A stretch of 64,000 nt of DNA, taken from assembly GCA_024636855.1 (NCBI GenBank), contig JAGXGG010000075.1, positions 24,165 to 88,164 of the forward strand. The letters run 5' to 3'. The notes below the pieces were generated by a model. It worked only from the letters and a program-made list of their open reading frames with translations, did not search any database and had not been told where the DNA came from. Both the position numbers and the translations under genes were made by a program. Source of the DNA: Ignavibacteriota bacterium. Its GTDB lineage: Bacteria > Bacteroidota > Ignavibacteria > Kapaibacteriales > UBA2268. Shown in pieces: positions 20,001 to 29,132 of the stretch; position 1 is the first letter of the stretch; each line of letters begins with the position of its first letter.

Positions 20001-20530
20001 CTAGTATAAGCGTCTTTTGATTTTTCTATTTTCCCATTGTCAGGGTTAACGTAGTAGTGTCCTTGCTTGCTCCCCGTAATACCATAAGCGAAGTTCAACC
20101 CAGTATTAAACCACTGAGGTGAGTTAGGAGCTGCAGCTTGATTCATAAGCATATATGCCGCTTCTTCGTAGAATATTTCAGCATCTTTTGTAGTGTCGAA
20201 ATAATTGTTTTGCTCGCCCCAATGTCTCCAAGTACCAGCAAGTCTATGAATTACTTGCTTAACTGAATTTTCTGAGCCAGTAGCATGTTCGCCATTTTCA
20301 TCTTTGACTTTCTTACCTTTCTCGTCGAAAAGAGGTACACCCGCTTTTCTGAAATACTTTTGTGCCAATATATCGGTAGCCATTTGAGACCATCCGATTG
20401 GGACTTCTACATTTTTCATATCGAAAACAGTTGAGCCGTCTGGGTTCTTTATAGTTGATGAGCGGTGTGTATATTTGAAAAGGTCATATACGTTCACGTC
20501 ATCTTTGGTAAAATGTCGAGAAAATTTCAT
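17012..20530 (-). CDS. nrdJ: Vitamin B12-dependent (class II) ribonucleoside-diphosphate reductase
   Basis: 1172 aa; [84 protein letters not shown], C-term Cys-rich [22 protein letters not shown]. Confidence 0.97.
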   Translation of the reverse strand: [1172 protein letters not shown]

Positions 20531-20587
20531 AGTGGGGCACCTATATTAGTAATAAATCATTGATTACACTCAGCATAATGACTTACA

Positions 20588-20644
20588 AATAATTTGGTGA
20601 AGTAGGGTTCACAATTAGATTAGCGGCTACTTCGGCAAATTATT
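20588..20644 (-). promoter_or_regulatory. Long inverted repeat in nrdJ 5' region
   Basis: 18-nt arms AATAATTTGGTGAAGTAG / CTACTTCGGCAAATTATT with 2 mismatches and 21-nt loop. Confidence 0.5.
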
Positions 20645-20896
20645 TATTGATAATGACACAACTAAGTGGATACAATTAAAATGTTTTTTTTGATTCATTA
20701 CAAGGTGTAATTATCAACACCAATCAATGATAGGACTTTCAAATTATCCACATTGTTTTGCTTATATTTTTTCCTTTTTGGAATGTAGTTTTATGCTGCT
20801 TTTCTAAAATAAAAAATAAAAATGTTTTATGCAAACGTAAGGTCTTAATTAATATTGTGTTAAGGTGGGGTTATAAATTAACAGTACTACCGATAT

Positions 20897-22048
20897 CTAT
20901 TTATCCAGCCAACTCTGAAAAAAAGGTTTGATGAAGTATTGAGGTATAAGGCTTTTGATTACTTTGAAGTCCTGTTTGAGTGTACTTTCACTATCTAGGA
21001 ATGCAAGTACATCAGATGCTTTTGCAGAAGAAAACATGTCGGTAAACAATTGATGACCTTTGTATTTTCCATCCGCTAGTACTTTCAGTAAAGTACTGTC
21101 ATATAGTTTGTGCTTCAGAGATATATGTTCCTCTGTGTAGTGAGGAGTTCCATTCGATTGATAACTATTTATGATCTTTGTAATAGTCTTCTGTGTATTA
21201 GTAAATGTATAACCTGTGGAGCCACGAGTATCTCCTCCTACAGTACCAATATTTATTATATTACCATCTGCTCTAGCAAAAGGATAGTCAGTCATAGGAA
21301 TAACACCAAATTCGCTATCTATTATCTTGTAATCATTGATATTTAGAACTTCAGTTATGTATTCTTCTATTCGCTTATCATAAATTTCCTTTTCTAATAG
21401 CTTATCGGAGAATAAAGTATACTCTACTAATGCTGTAGTTTCCGAGGTTGGAAGTACATAGAAGAATGTATTACCGTTTTCTTGACTTGTCCGAAAATCC
21501 ATCAGATAAATTTGTTTTGGGTCTAGGTTCAGTTCATTGGATTCTATTACTACTCCTTTGAAATGCTGTAGCAGGTATGTGTGCTTTTCTTCTAATTTAG
21601 GTTTATCATAAATGGAGTTGAATACATATTCAGAATGGTAAGTGTGACTGTCTGTAACTACTTCACAGCTATTCCCAATTGAAGTTACGCTTTTGATATT
21701 ATCATTTAGTATAGTCAAATTCGATTGGGATTTCAAATAATCTAATGTATGATTGTAAAAGTCAATACTTCGTATCATATTATAATTATAATCACCTGTA
21801 TTAAGCAGAAAGCTTTTGTTGTCAACACTGAAAAAGCACATCTCGTCCCACTTTCTATATATTATTTCTTCAAAAGGGGAGATGGAGTTTTCCCAAAAGC
21901 ACCATGTTCTATCATTGACAGATTTGTCGCTCTTATCGATTAATAAGATAGATTTGTTAGCCCAAACACCTGATAACAAATCTCTATATACTAGACTGAG
22001 CCCAGACATTCCACCACCGCAAACTATAATGTCATATTCCATTTTCAT
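20897..22048 (-). CDS. Lycopene cyclase family FAD-dependent protein
   Basis: YDIIVCGGGMSGLSLVYRDL, DRTWCFWE, PMTDYPFARADGNIINIGTVGGDTRGSTGYTF. Confidence 0.85.
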   Translation of the reverse strand: MKMEYDIIVCGGGMSGLSLVYRDLLSGVWANKSILLIDKSDKSVNDRTWCFWENSISPFEEIIYRKWDEMCFFSVDNKSFLLNTGDYNYNMIRSIDFYNHTLDYLKSQSNLTILNDNIKSVTSIGNSCEVVTDSHTYHSEYVFNSIYDKPKLEEKHTYLLQHFKGVVIESNELNLDPKQIYLMDFRTSQENGNTFFYVLPTSETTALVEYTLFSDKLLEKEIYDKRIEEYITEVLNINDYKIIDSEFGVIPMTDYPFARADGNIINIGTVGGDTRGSTGYTFTNTQKTITKIINSYQSNGTPHYTEEHISLKHKLYDSTLLKVLADGKYKGHQLFTDMFSSAKASDVLAFLDSESTLKQDFKVIKSLIPQYFIKPFFQSWLDK

Positions 22049-22086
22049 AGATTGTCAGGTGAATAATAGTTAGAATTATTATGAAG

Positions 22087-22797
22087 TTAAAATGCTAAAA
22101 TAAAGCGAAGCATTTCGGGTAGCTTAGATAGAGAAATTAATCTAAATCCGAGGAATGTACCAAAGCCGATGAATGTAACACCTGCTGCTTGCTTGATTCT
22201 GAAAATCATATTCGTAGAGAATTTGTGCTTATACTTGTTAGTTAAAGTGGCAATGAAATTGACCCAAAACAGATTTCCAAGACCGAAGCCAAGAGCAAAT
22301 AAGAAATTAGATATTGCTCCACCATTCGTCATACCAGCTTCGTGTACCCAGATAGTAACGGCCGCAAGAGATGGTAGGAAAGTAGGATTCGCTAGATTTG
22401 TTAAAGCGATTGCTATACCGAGGAAAACAGGTCCTTTTTTACCTAATTTGGATGCGTAGCCTGATGTAGCTTCATCACCTTTTTTAATTTTTCTTTTTTT
22501 CGCTTTTAGATTTAGGAAACCGATGATAAATAATGCAGAAATAGTACCAATTTGGAATACTAGATATGCAGCAGGATAATCTTTTGAAAAACTACTAAGT
22601 GTAGATATAGCAGCCGTAGTAGCGAATATAACGCCCAAACAGTAAATAAAATCCATTATGGCATTGCCTAGAGCGAGATGAAACCCAGCTTTTTTGTTCT
22701 GGAATAACCCAATCTCAATAGCTGTTACCCCCACAGGTCCAGGAGGAAGAGCCAAAGCAACACCAACTATGAAACCAAATAGTATAGATAAATCCAA
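22087..22797 (-). CDS. LysE family transporter
   Basis: LFGFIVGVALALPPGPVGVTAIEIGLFQNKKAGFHLALGNAIMDF. Confidence 0.85.
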   Translation of the reverse strand: MDLSILFGFIVGVALALPPGPVGVTAIEIGLFQNKKAGFHLALGNAIMDFIYCLGVIFATTAAISTLSSFSKDYPAAYLVFQIGTISALFIIGFLNLKAKKRKIKKGDEATSGYASKLGKKGPVFLGIAIALTNLANPTFLPSLAAVTIWVHEAGMTNGGAISNFLFALGFGLGNLFWVNFIATLTNKYKHKFSTNMIFRIKQAAGVTFIGFGTFLGFRLISLSKLPEMLRFILAF

Positions 22798-22948
22798 GAG
22801 AACCTAATGGTTGTTAGAAATATAGAAATATGTCTTTCGACTTATATCCAAAGAGCAAGTAACGAAAATAAAATATAAAATCAAAATTACCTTCTTAACA
22901 AAGGGGGGTATGCTATAATGTATGATAGAGTTACGCTGCCGAATAATA

Positions 22949-23569
22949 TTAATGAATAGTCAATGTAAGTCCAATACCACCAACGAAACCAGATATATCT
23001 GAATTCTCGATTCCGCTATATTCGAGACCAGATATAATGCGATAACCAATGTTAAAATCAATTAGAACATTATTTGTGATATGAAAATAAATATTCGCTT
23101 CAGGCTCAATATTGAATAACCAATCACCTGTTAGGTCATCACTAATTGGTGAATTTCCGAAGCTAGTAAACGTAGCACGGCCAAATCCTATGTTCAAACC
23201 TACTGAGAATGGTAGAGAGTAGCTATTAGAAACAAAATAATCAACATTGAAGCCATACAAATCATAGAGTAATGCGGCTTTTAGATTGTTACCATTGGGT
23301 TCAAATATCACAGAATTATCAAATAAATAAAAATAATGTGCTCCTATTACCAAATCATCTGTTGCGTATATACCTAGCTTGATACCAATATCATTCATCG
23401 AATAGGTATCATTAGTCGTATATTTATACTTTGCCGAGATCATAGCTTTATTATTAGCGTTAGTTTTCAGCGGTTCTGTCTCATATCTATCGTATTGACC
23501 ACCTGGTAGCTCCTGCGAGTACAGTGAGCTACTGATAGATAGTAAGATGATAGCTATGATATATTTCAA
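22949..23569 (-). CDS. Outer-membrane beta-barrel-like hypothetical protein
   Basis: Signal peptide MKYIIAIILLSISSSLYSQ; alternating beta pattern. Confidence 0.65.
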   Translation of the reverse strand: MKYIIAIILLSISSSLYSQELPGGQYDRYETEPLKTNANNKAMISAKYKYTTNDTYSMNDIGIKLGIYATDDLVIGAHYFYLFDNSVIFEPNGNNLKAALLYDLYGFNVDYFVSNSYSLPFSVGLNIGFGRATFTSFGNSPISDDLTGDWLFNIEPEANIYFHITNNVLIDFNIGYRIISGLEYSGIENSDISGFVGGIGLTLTIH

Positions 23570-23959
23570 TTATTTTAACCTATTGATAACGGACTTTAGT
23601 TTTTCTTCTACTTCGTGTGCTATAGCACCTAACTTCTCATTCTCGATTGCTTGCATAGATGCCATAGGGCTAACAGCAGTTACATCGAATTCACCTTCTC
23701 CAGCTTCTACTACTATTACATTGCAAGGTAGCATAACGCCAATATTGTCTTCTATGCTTAACGCTTTATAAGCAAAATGAGGATTGCACGCTCCTAATAT
23801 ACGATACTTTTTGAAATCTACATCTATTTTTTCTTTCAAAGTTTTAGTCACATCTATTTGAGTTAATACCCCAAATCCTTCTGTCTTTAGTTCTTCAGTT
23901 ACTCTTTCTATTACTTCTTCGAATTCGCCTTTTACCTTTGTACTATATGAGTAGTTCAT
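23570..23959 (-). CDS. DUF302 domain-containing protein
   Basis: LKTEGFGVLTQIDV, YRILGACNPHFAYKAL, NIGVMLPCNVIV. Confidence 0.88.
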   Translation of the reverse strand: MNYSYSTKVKGEFEEVIERVTEELKTEGFGVLTQIDVTKTLKEKIDVDFKKYRILGACNPHFAYKALSIEDNIGVMLPCNVIVVEAGEGEFDVTAVSPMASMQAIENEKLGAIAHEVEEKLKSVINRLK

Positions 23960-24094
23960 ATGCTATTGTCCTAACTTTAAGTGAAACTTATTATTATTTT
24001 GTAAAGTATAATAACATAAGAAGTAGCAAAATTCAAAATATTTGATTTTATATTTATCATATTACAATTATATAATACTAAAGGAATTACTGAA

Positions 24095-24754
24095 GTGAAC
24101 ACTAATATACTTTCTAAATTACTAAGCAAATACAAAAACCTAGCACTTCTCGTGTTACTAGCTGTGATAGCTACTTCATGCGTATCTATAGAAACAACAT
24201 CTTACTCTGACCCAGATTTTACAAATAAAAAATATTCTAAGTTTTGTGTTTATTCGGTAGAGCAAAACCTCAACAAACGTGCTTTAATAGAAAGAGTATT
24301 CGTGGAGGAATTCAAAGAAGCAGGGATATATGCTGTAGAAGGATCTAATATATTCCCACCTACTAGAACATGGGAAGAGGGTGAATTCCAATCTCAGCTT
24401 ATGAAAAATGGGTTCGACGGATTTATTAAAATAGAAATCATGGATGAGGTAGTCAATGAAAGAGTTATTCCTCAAGTACATACTAATACTGAAACTACGA
24501 CTACCAAGAAAAAGAATGGTAAAGATGCTACTGTAACTAATACTAATACTTATGTAACGAATGATATAGATGTATATATGAATAATCAATTCCAAGCAGA
24601 TTTAGTAGACGTAGCTACTAATAAAGTCGCTTGGAAAGGCTATTCGAGTACTTCAGCCCAAATCAATATGGTCGGTATGGATATAGAGACTATTATTGAA
24701 AAATTCGCAGAAGACGTAATAGAAGAAATGCAAGCCAAAGGGCATATCAAATAA
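24095..24754 (+). CDS. Lipoprotein, hypothetical
   Basis: Lipobox-like VLLAVIATSC; 219 aa. Confidence 0.7.
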   Translation: MNTNILSKLLSKYKNLALLVLLAVIATSCVSIETTSYSDPDFTNKKYSKFCVYSVEQNLNKRALIERVFVEEFKEAGIYAVEGSNIFPPTRTWEEGEFQSQLMKNGFDGFIKIEIMDEVVNERVIPQVHTNTETTTTKKKNGKDATVTNTNTYVTNDIDVYMNNQFQADLVDVATNKVAWKGYSSTSAQINMVGMDIETIIEKFAEDVIEEMQAKGHIK

Positions 24755-24762
24755 AGATATTA

Positions 24763-24800
24763 CAAGTGTCCACAAATCCTATCCGAATTGTGGACACTTG
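24763..24800 (+). terminator. Perfect 13-bp stem hairpin after lipoprotein gene
   Basis: CAAGTGTCCACAA/TTGTGGACACTTG. Confidence 0.6.
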
Positions 24801-24906
24801 ATATATTAAGTTAATCCCACTAAGGGGGTAACTCTGCTATAAGTAATATCTTATATCCCTAACTCCCTCAAGTCAAAATCTAAACTCAAATAAATTCATT
24901 ATTCTT

Positions 24907-24934
24907 GAGACATTTTTGCTGTTCATGTGTCTAT
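24907..24934 (+). repeat. Dispersed 28-bp repeat copy 1
   Basis: GAGACATTTTTGCTGTTCATGTGTCTAT; related copies at 30342 (+) and 47813 (-). Confidence 0.6.
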
Positions 24935-24983
24935 AGATTATAGGGAGATGCTACCTGAACTAAAAGCATAGGTGTTTGATATG

Positions 24984-25041
24984 GGACTAAAGTCCAAAAA
25001 GTATTTTGGAATGATTGCTATCCGTTGGCTAAAGCCAACGG
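24984..25041. repeat. REP-like palindrome cluster (family 2)
   Basis: GGACTAAAGTCC and CCGTTGGCTAAAGCCAACGG; cf. 3173-3301. Confidence 0.75.
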
Positions 25042-25096
25042 CAATACAAAATAACATTTTGATAATTCTGTAAATTCTGATTTTGACTAATGGAGA

Positions 25097-25690
25097 TTAC
25101 ACCAACTTATCTGCATTTATATCGCTCATAGATTTGAGTGTACCATGCTCAGCTATGTTATGTAGTGCCTTCACAGCTTTTAGGATTGATTTGGTTAGTT
25201 CGCCGTTCCATTCTTCCTCGGTGAATTCGGAGAGTACATAGTCAACCAGCTCTCCAGGGCCGAAGTTCTTGCTAATACCCATTCGTAGTTTGTAGAATTG
25301 GTCTGTATCTAAATGAAAAAGTAGTGATTTTAGTCCATTGTGACCACCAGCACTACCACCAATTTTCAAGTGAATTTTACCCAACTCAAAATTGTACTCG
25401 TCAACTAGTACTATTATATTTTTCGTAGGAACTTTATATTTCTTAATTGCAGCTCGTACAGATTCACCCGAATTATTCATATATGTAGTCGGAAGTAGGC
25501 AAAGTATGTTCTTGTCACCAATCTGTACTTTCGCTTGGAATGCCTGCAATCCGTCAGATTGGTTGAAGTCCTTATTGTTGCGAAGCACAAATTCATACAG
25601 AGCAAGCCATCCAATATTGTGGCGAGTCTTCGAGTACTTTGATCCTGGGTTGCCTAACCCAACGAATATATAGTCGAATGTATTTTTCAT
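25097..25690 (-). CDS. pth: Peptidyl-tRNA hydrolase
   Basis: FVGLGNPGSKYSKTRHNIGW, TYMNNSGESV, GGSAGGHNGLKSL. Confidence 0.96.
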   Translation of the reverse strand: MKNTFDYIFVGLGNPGSKYSKTRHNIGWLALYEFVLRNNKDFNQSDGLQAFQAKVQIGDKNILCLLPTTYMNNSGESVRAAIKKYKVPTKNIIVLVDEYNFELGKIHLKIGGSAGGHNGLKSLLFHLDTDQFYKLRMGISKNFGPGELVDYVLSEFTEEEWNGELTKSILKAVKALHNIAEHGTLKSMSDINADKLV

Positions 25691-25704
25691 AATTAATTAA
25701 GTAT

Positions 25705-25742
25705 AAAAAAAGGGTATTCTTAAAATCAATCAAGAATACCCT
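25705..25742 (-). terminator. Terminator between rplY and pth
   Basis: Minus strand AGGGTATTCTTG..AAGAATACCCTTTTTTT. Confidence 0.8.
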
Positions 25743-25764
25743 AAAAATATTAATCGAAGAGCGA

Positions 25765-26412
25765 TTATTCGCTAGCAGCCTCTTCGCCACCTTCAGTTGC
25801 AGCTCCTTCTTCACCGATTGAGTCTTCATCCTCATCATCCATGTCGATAGTAGTGCCAGCAGTAGCAACTCTCGGGCGAGATACACCAGCTATTACAGCA
25901 TTGCCTTTTACAACAACTTCCAATTCGCCTAAGTCAATTTCATCTAGTTTGATTAATTTACCTATTTTCAATTTAGAGATATCTACTTCGATAGTCTCAA
26001 CCAAATCTTTAGGGAAACATCTTACTTTAACTTTTCTTAGTACGTGGTTCAATATACCACCATTTCTAACACCAATTGATTGACCAACTAGAGTGATAGG
26101 AATGTTTACTACTATTCTGTTACCAGGAGTTAATCCCATTAAATCAAAGTGAAGAATTTCATCTGTGATTGGGTCGAATTTAACTTCCTTTAGAATACAT
26201 TTTCTATTTTCTTCTTCGTCTATTACCAAATCAACTACATTAGTCAATGAAGTGAAAACGATAGATTTCAAATCTTTGAAATTAGAAGTAATAGGAACTG
26301 ACTCAGTACCATTGATGTAGTAAACACCAGGTATAAAGCCTTGTCTTCTTACGTCACTTACTTTCGTACTCTTAGCGTCTCTTTTAGCTACTTTTAATTG
26401 TATAGAAGCCAT
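25765..26412 (-). CDS. rplY: 50S ribosomal protein L25 (CTC form)
   Basis: RRQGFIPGVYYING, HFDLMGLTPGNRIVVNIPITLVGQSIGVRNGGIL, acidic C-terminal tail. Confidence 0.93.
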   Translation of the reverse strand: MASIQLKVAKRDAKSTKVSDVRRQGFIPGVYYINGTESVPITSNFKDLKSIVFTSLTNVVDLVIDEEENRKCILKEVKFDPITDEILHFDLMGLTPGNRIVVNIPITLVGQSIGVRNGGILNHVLRKVKVRCFPKDLVETIEVDISKLKIGKLIKLDEIDLGELEVVVKGNAVIAGVSRPRVATAGTTIDMDDEDEDSIGEEGAATEGGEEAASE

Positions 26413-26433
26413 AATTAAAAACCTGTTTAAATA

Positions 26434-27372
26434 TTATCTTTCAATTTCAAAAAGTGAACTTACCGACCGATTGTCGTGAGTTCTACTGATAGCTTCGGCA
26501 AGCAACTCAGCTACCGAAACCACTGTTATTTTCTTTGATTCTTTACGCAATGGGATAGTATCTGTTACTATCATATTGTCTATTGCATCGCTCTTTTCAA
26601 TTCTTTCTATCGCTAACCCAGAGAAAACTGGATGAACGCAAACACCGACTATTCGTCTTGCACCAGCCGCTTTTAATCCTTCAGCAGCACCAACAAATGT
26701 TCCGCCTGTATCTATCATATCGTCTAGGATGACTATGTCTTTTCCTTCGACTTCGCCTATGATATTCATAACTTCCGATTTGTTATGTCCAGAGCGACGT
26801 TTGTCCACTAATACTAAATCACCGTCCAATCTCTTTGCATAAGCTCTAGCAGTACGAACACCCCCTACATCGGGAGAAGCTACAGTTGGGTTTTTAATTC
26901 CCATCTTATTAATAGCATTAATCAATACATTAGATGCGTAAAGATTATCAAGTGGTATATCAAAGAAACCTTGTATTTGAGACGAGTGTAAATCAATCGT
27001 TATTACTCTATCTGCACCAGAACGAACTAATAAATTAGCTAATAATTTAGAGGTAATAGCTACCCTTGGTTGATCTTTTCTATCCTGACGAGCATACCCA
27101 TAATAAGGTATAACGGCAGTAACTCTACTAGCAGAAGCTCTTTTAGCTGCATCTATTAGCATAAGTAGTTCAAAGATATTGTCAGTAGGTGCGAAAGTAG
27201 ATTGTAATATATATAAATCTACTCCTCTAACATTCTCATTGTACTTTACCCAGATTTCACCATCGCTAAAATTTTTGATAGAAGTATCAGCAAGTGAAAC
27301 TCCTAGTGATTTAGCCACCTTGCTAGCAAGAGGTAAATTGGATCTTCCGGTGGCAATTTTGAAATCTGACAT
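26434..27372 (-). CDS. prs: Ribose-phosphate pyrophosphokinase
   Basis: LMLIDAAKRASASRVTAVIPYYGYARQDRKDQPR, VASPDVGGVRTARAYAKRL, IVILDDMIDTGGT; ORF-track extension to 27480 reads through the tRNA. Confidence 0.96.
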   Translation of the reverse strand: MSDFKIATGRSNLPLASKVAKSLGVSLADTSIKNFSDGEIWVKYNENVRGVDLYILQSTFAPTDNIFELLMLIDAAKRASASRVTAVIPYYGYARQDRKDQPRVAITSKLLANLLVRSGADRVITIDLHSSQIQGFFDIPLDNLYASNVLINAINKMGIKNPTVASPDVGGVRTARAYAKRLDGDLVLVDKRRSGHNKSEVMNIIGEVEGKDIVILDDMIDTGGTFVGAAEGLKAAGARRIVGVCVHPVFSGLAIERIEKSDAIDNMIVTDTIPLRKESKKITVVSVAELLAEAISRTHDNRSVSSLFEIER

Positions 27373-27392
27373 TAGTACACACTGTATATTAG

Positions 27393-27464
27393 TTGGGATG
27401 GCAGGGTTCGAACCTGCGTATGACGGTACCAAAAACCGTTGCCTTACCACTTGGCCACATCCCA
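27393..27464 (-). tRNA. tRNA-Gln (anticodon TTG)
   Basis: TGGGATGTGGCCAAGTGGTAAGGCAACGGTTTTTGGTACCGTCATACGCAGGTTCGAACCCTGCCATCCCA; TTCGAAC T-loop, ACGGT-TTTTGGT-ACCGT anticodon arm. Confidence 0.95.
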
Positions 27465-27630
27465 ATATTATAAAAAACACGCTCTGACTATATCAGAGCT
27501 TACAAATATAATTGATGGATTATTAAATACCAATAATTGATGTAAGTTTTTTTGAAATAATTTACTTTTTATCTAATTATCCTAAAATCAGAACACTTTT
27601 AATTAAAAATTTACTTGACTGTTTCGTTAC

Positions 27631-29067
27631 CTACTTCCTTATTATCGTTACTTTTCTAGTTTTATCTGACTCTAATACAATAATTATGTAATTTTCGTTG
27701 ATTTGTTCTAAGTTGATTGTATTATCATTCAATTCTGATTCTTCGAGTAAAATCCCCGAATAATTGTAGATTCTGTAGCTTTTGAATTCACTTTTAGGTA
27801 AATATAAAATACCATTACTCAATAGAATGTTATCAGAATTTTTATTACTAAGTATGGAAGAGGTAGGGTTTACCTCAAATGCTCCCATAGTTGGTGGATT
27901 TGCATACAATAACGAATCATAATCAAATGTTGATTTACTTAACTCTTTGCCTCTACCGGCCATGACCAAAGATTTTAATGGATAAATATCAAATCCATAT
28001 TTTTGTCTTAGCTCAGGACTAGTTCCGGTTATACTATTAAGGTCTTCAGATGGCAAATTGTGATTCCAAGGCTTACCTTTTTCCTTATACCATAAATTAT
28101 TATAAAACTTGAAAGATTCAGGTCTAGTATTTGAACCAATATTTACGGTCATACTAAGCGAGTCATCGAACTGGACTGCATTATTATAGAAACTATTATC
28201 ACCACAAGACAGAAACCTATCTGGGTCAACAGTCTCTTGTAAAATTCGAAAAACCCATTTGCGTGAGCCGACTATAGTATTATTATATACGTGACTATTG
28301 ACAGTACCTACAAAGGCAACTGCACATTCACCTCCTACGAAGACATTCGCATATATTGACATATCTTGTGATTCTGTTTTCGAATCTTGAGGACGAAAAT
28401 ATGCCAATCCGGTACTGCCGCCTATGTTTACAGCTCTGTTTCCACCATTTATAAACATATTTCGAGTTATGTTTATATTTCGAGTCCCTCCCTTCGCCTG
28501 AATGCAATTGGAACCCATATTCTCGAAGTAATTATTAGCTATCAGACCATTGTGGCAACCCACCATATCTATTCCGCTACCACCTTCAGAGCCGTTGACG
28601 AAAGTACAATTAGTAACCTCAAAATCTTCGAATCCAGACAGTTTGAGTAGATCATTATTTCCAGTCCCAGCCATATCACGAAAAGTACAATTATCTATCT
28701 TTATATGATGAGTAGGAGTGTTGTAACTGCCAGCATCATCTATATTCATTCCGTTCAGTATTTGTTTTTCTATAATTAAATTCGAGATATGTACATATTC
28801 ACAATCAGAGAGTTGCAAAGCGGTATTTCCACCACTGTATGTAGCGTTTTCTTTACCTATTATATATATCCAATTACTAGGATTGCCTTTCAGTTCAGCA
28901 ACTTGGTCTCCCAGAGTCAATGTACCTTTTATAAGTATAGTATCTCCTGGAATTGCAATACCAGAAGCACTAGAAAGTGATTTATATTCACAATCAGTGC
29001 ATACTTCGAACTGCCTAGCCGACATTAGGATAGGTAATAATAATAAGAGTAATGCTGTTGTCTTCAT
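27631..29067 (-). CDS. Right-handed parallel beta-helix repeat protein, probable T9SS substrate
   Basis: Signal peptide, CEYVHISNLIIEKQILNGMNIDD...HHIKIDNCTFRDMAG pectate-lyase-like repeats. Confidence 0.75.
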   Translation of the reverse strand: MKTTALLLLLLPILMSARQFEVCTDCEYKSLSSASGIAIPGDTILIKGTLTLGDQVAELKGNPSNWIYIIGKENATYSGGNTALQLSDCEYVHISNLIIEKQILNGMNIDDAGSYNTPTHHIKIDNCTFRDMAGTGNNDLLKLSGFEDFEVTNCTFVNGSEGGSGIDMVGCHNGLIANNYFENMGSNCIQAKGGTRNINITRNMFINGGNRAVNIGGSTGLAYFRPQDSKTESQDMSIYANVFVGGECAVAFVGTVNSHVYNNTIVGSRKWVFRILQETVDPDRFLSCGDNSFYNNAVQFDDSLSMTVNIGSNTRPESFKFYNNLWYKEKGKPWNHNLPSEDLNSITGTSPELRQKYGFDIYPLKSLVMAGRGKELSKSTFDYDSLLYANPPTMGAFEVNPTSSILSNKNSDNILLSNGILYLPKSEFKSYRIYNYSGILLEESELNDNTINLEQINENYIIIVLESDKTRKVTIIRK

Positions 29068-29132
29068 AAATTAAATTGAAAAGTTATTTTCTGTAAGTTA
29101 AATAAAATTCAAATACGTTATTAGCAAAAATT

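Noticed and set aside
20531-20890. Cobalamin riboswitch upstream of nrdJ
   Set aside because: No recognisable B12-box or conserved cobalamin aptamer core; only an unclassified hairpin was reported.
26434-27480. 348-aa version of prs with N-terminal extension
   Set aside because: The extra 36 codons read through the tRNA-Gln; the conserved start is MSDFKIATG at 27372.
27179-27487. 102-aa plus-strand ORF ending MAGFEPAYDGTKNRCLTTWPHP
   Set aside because: Classic spurious ORF over the complement of a tRNA.
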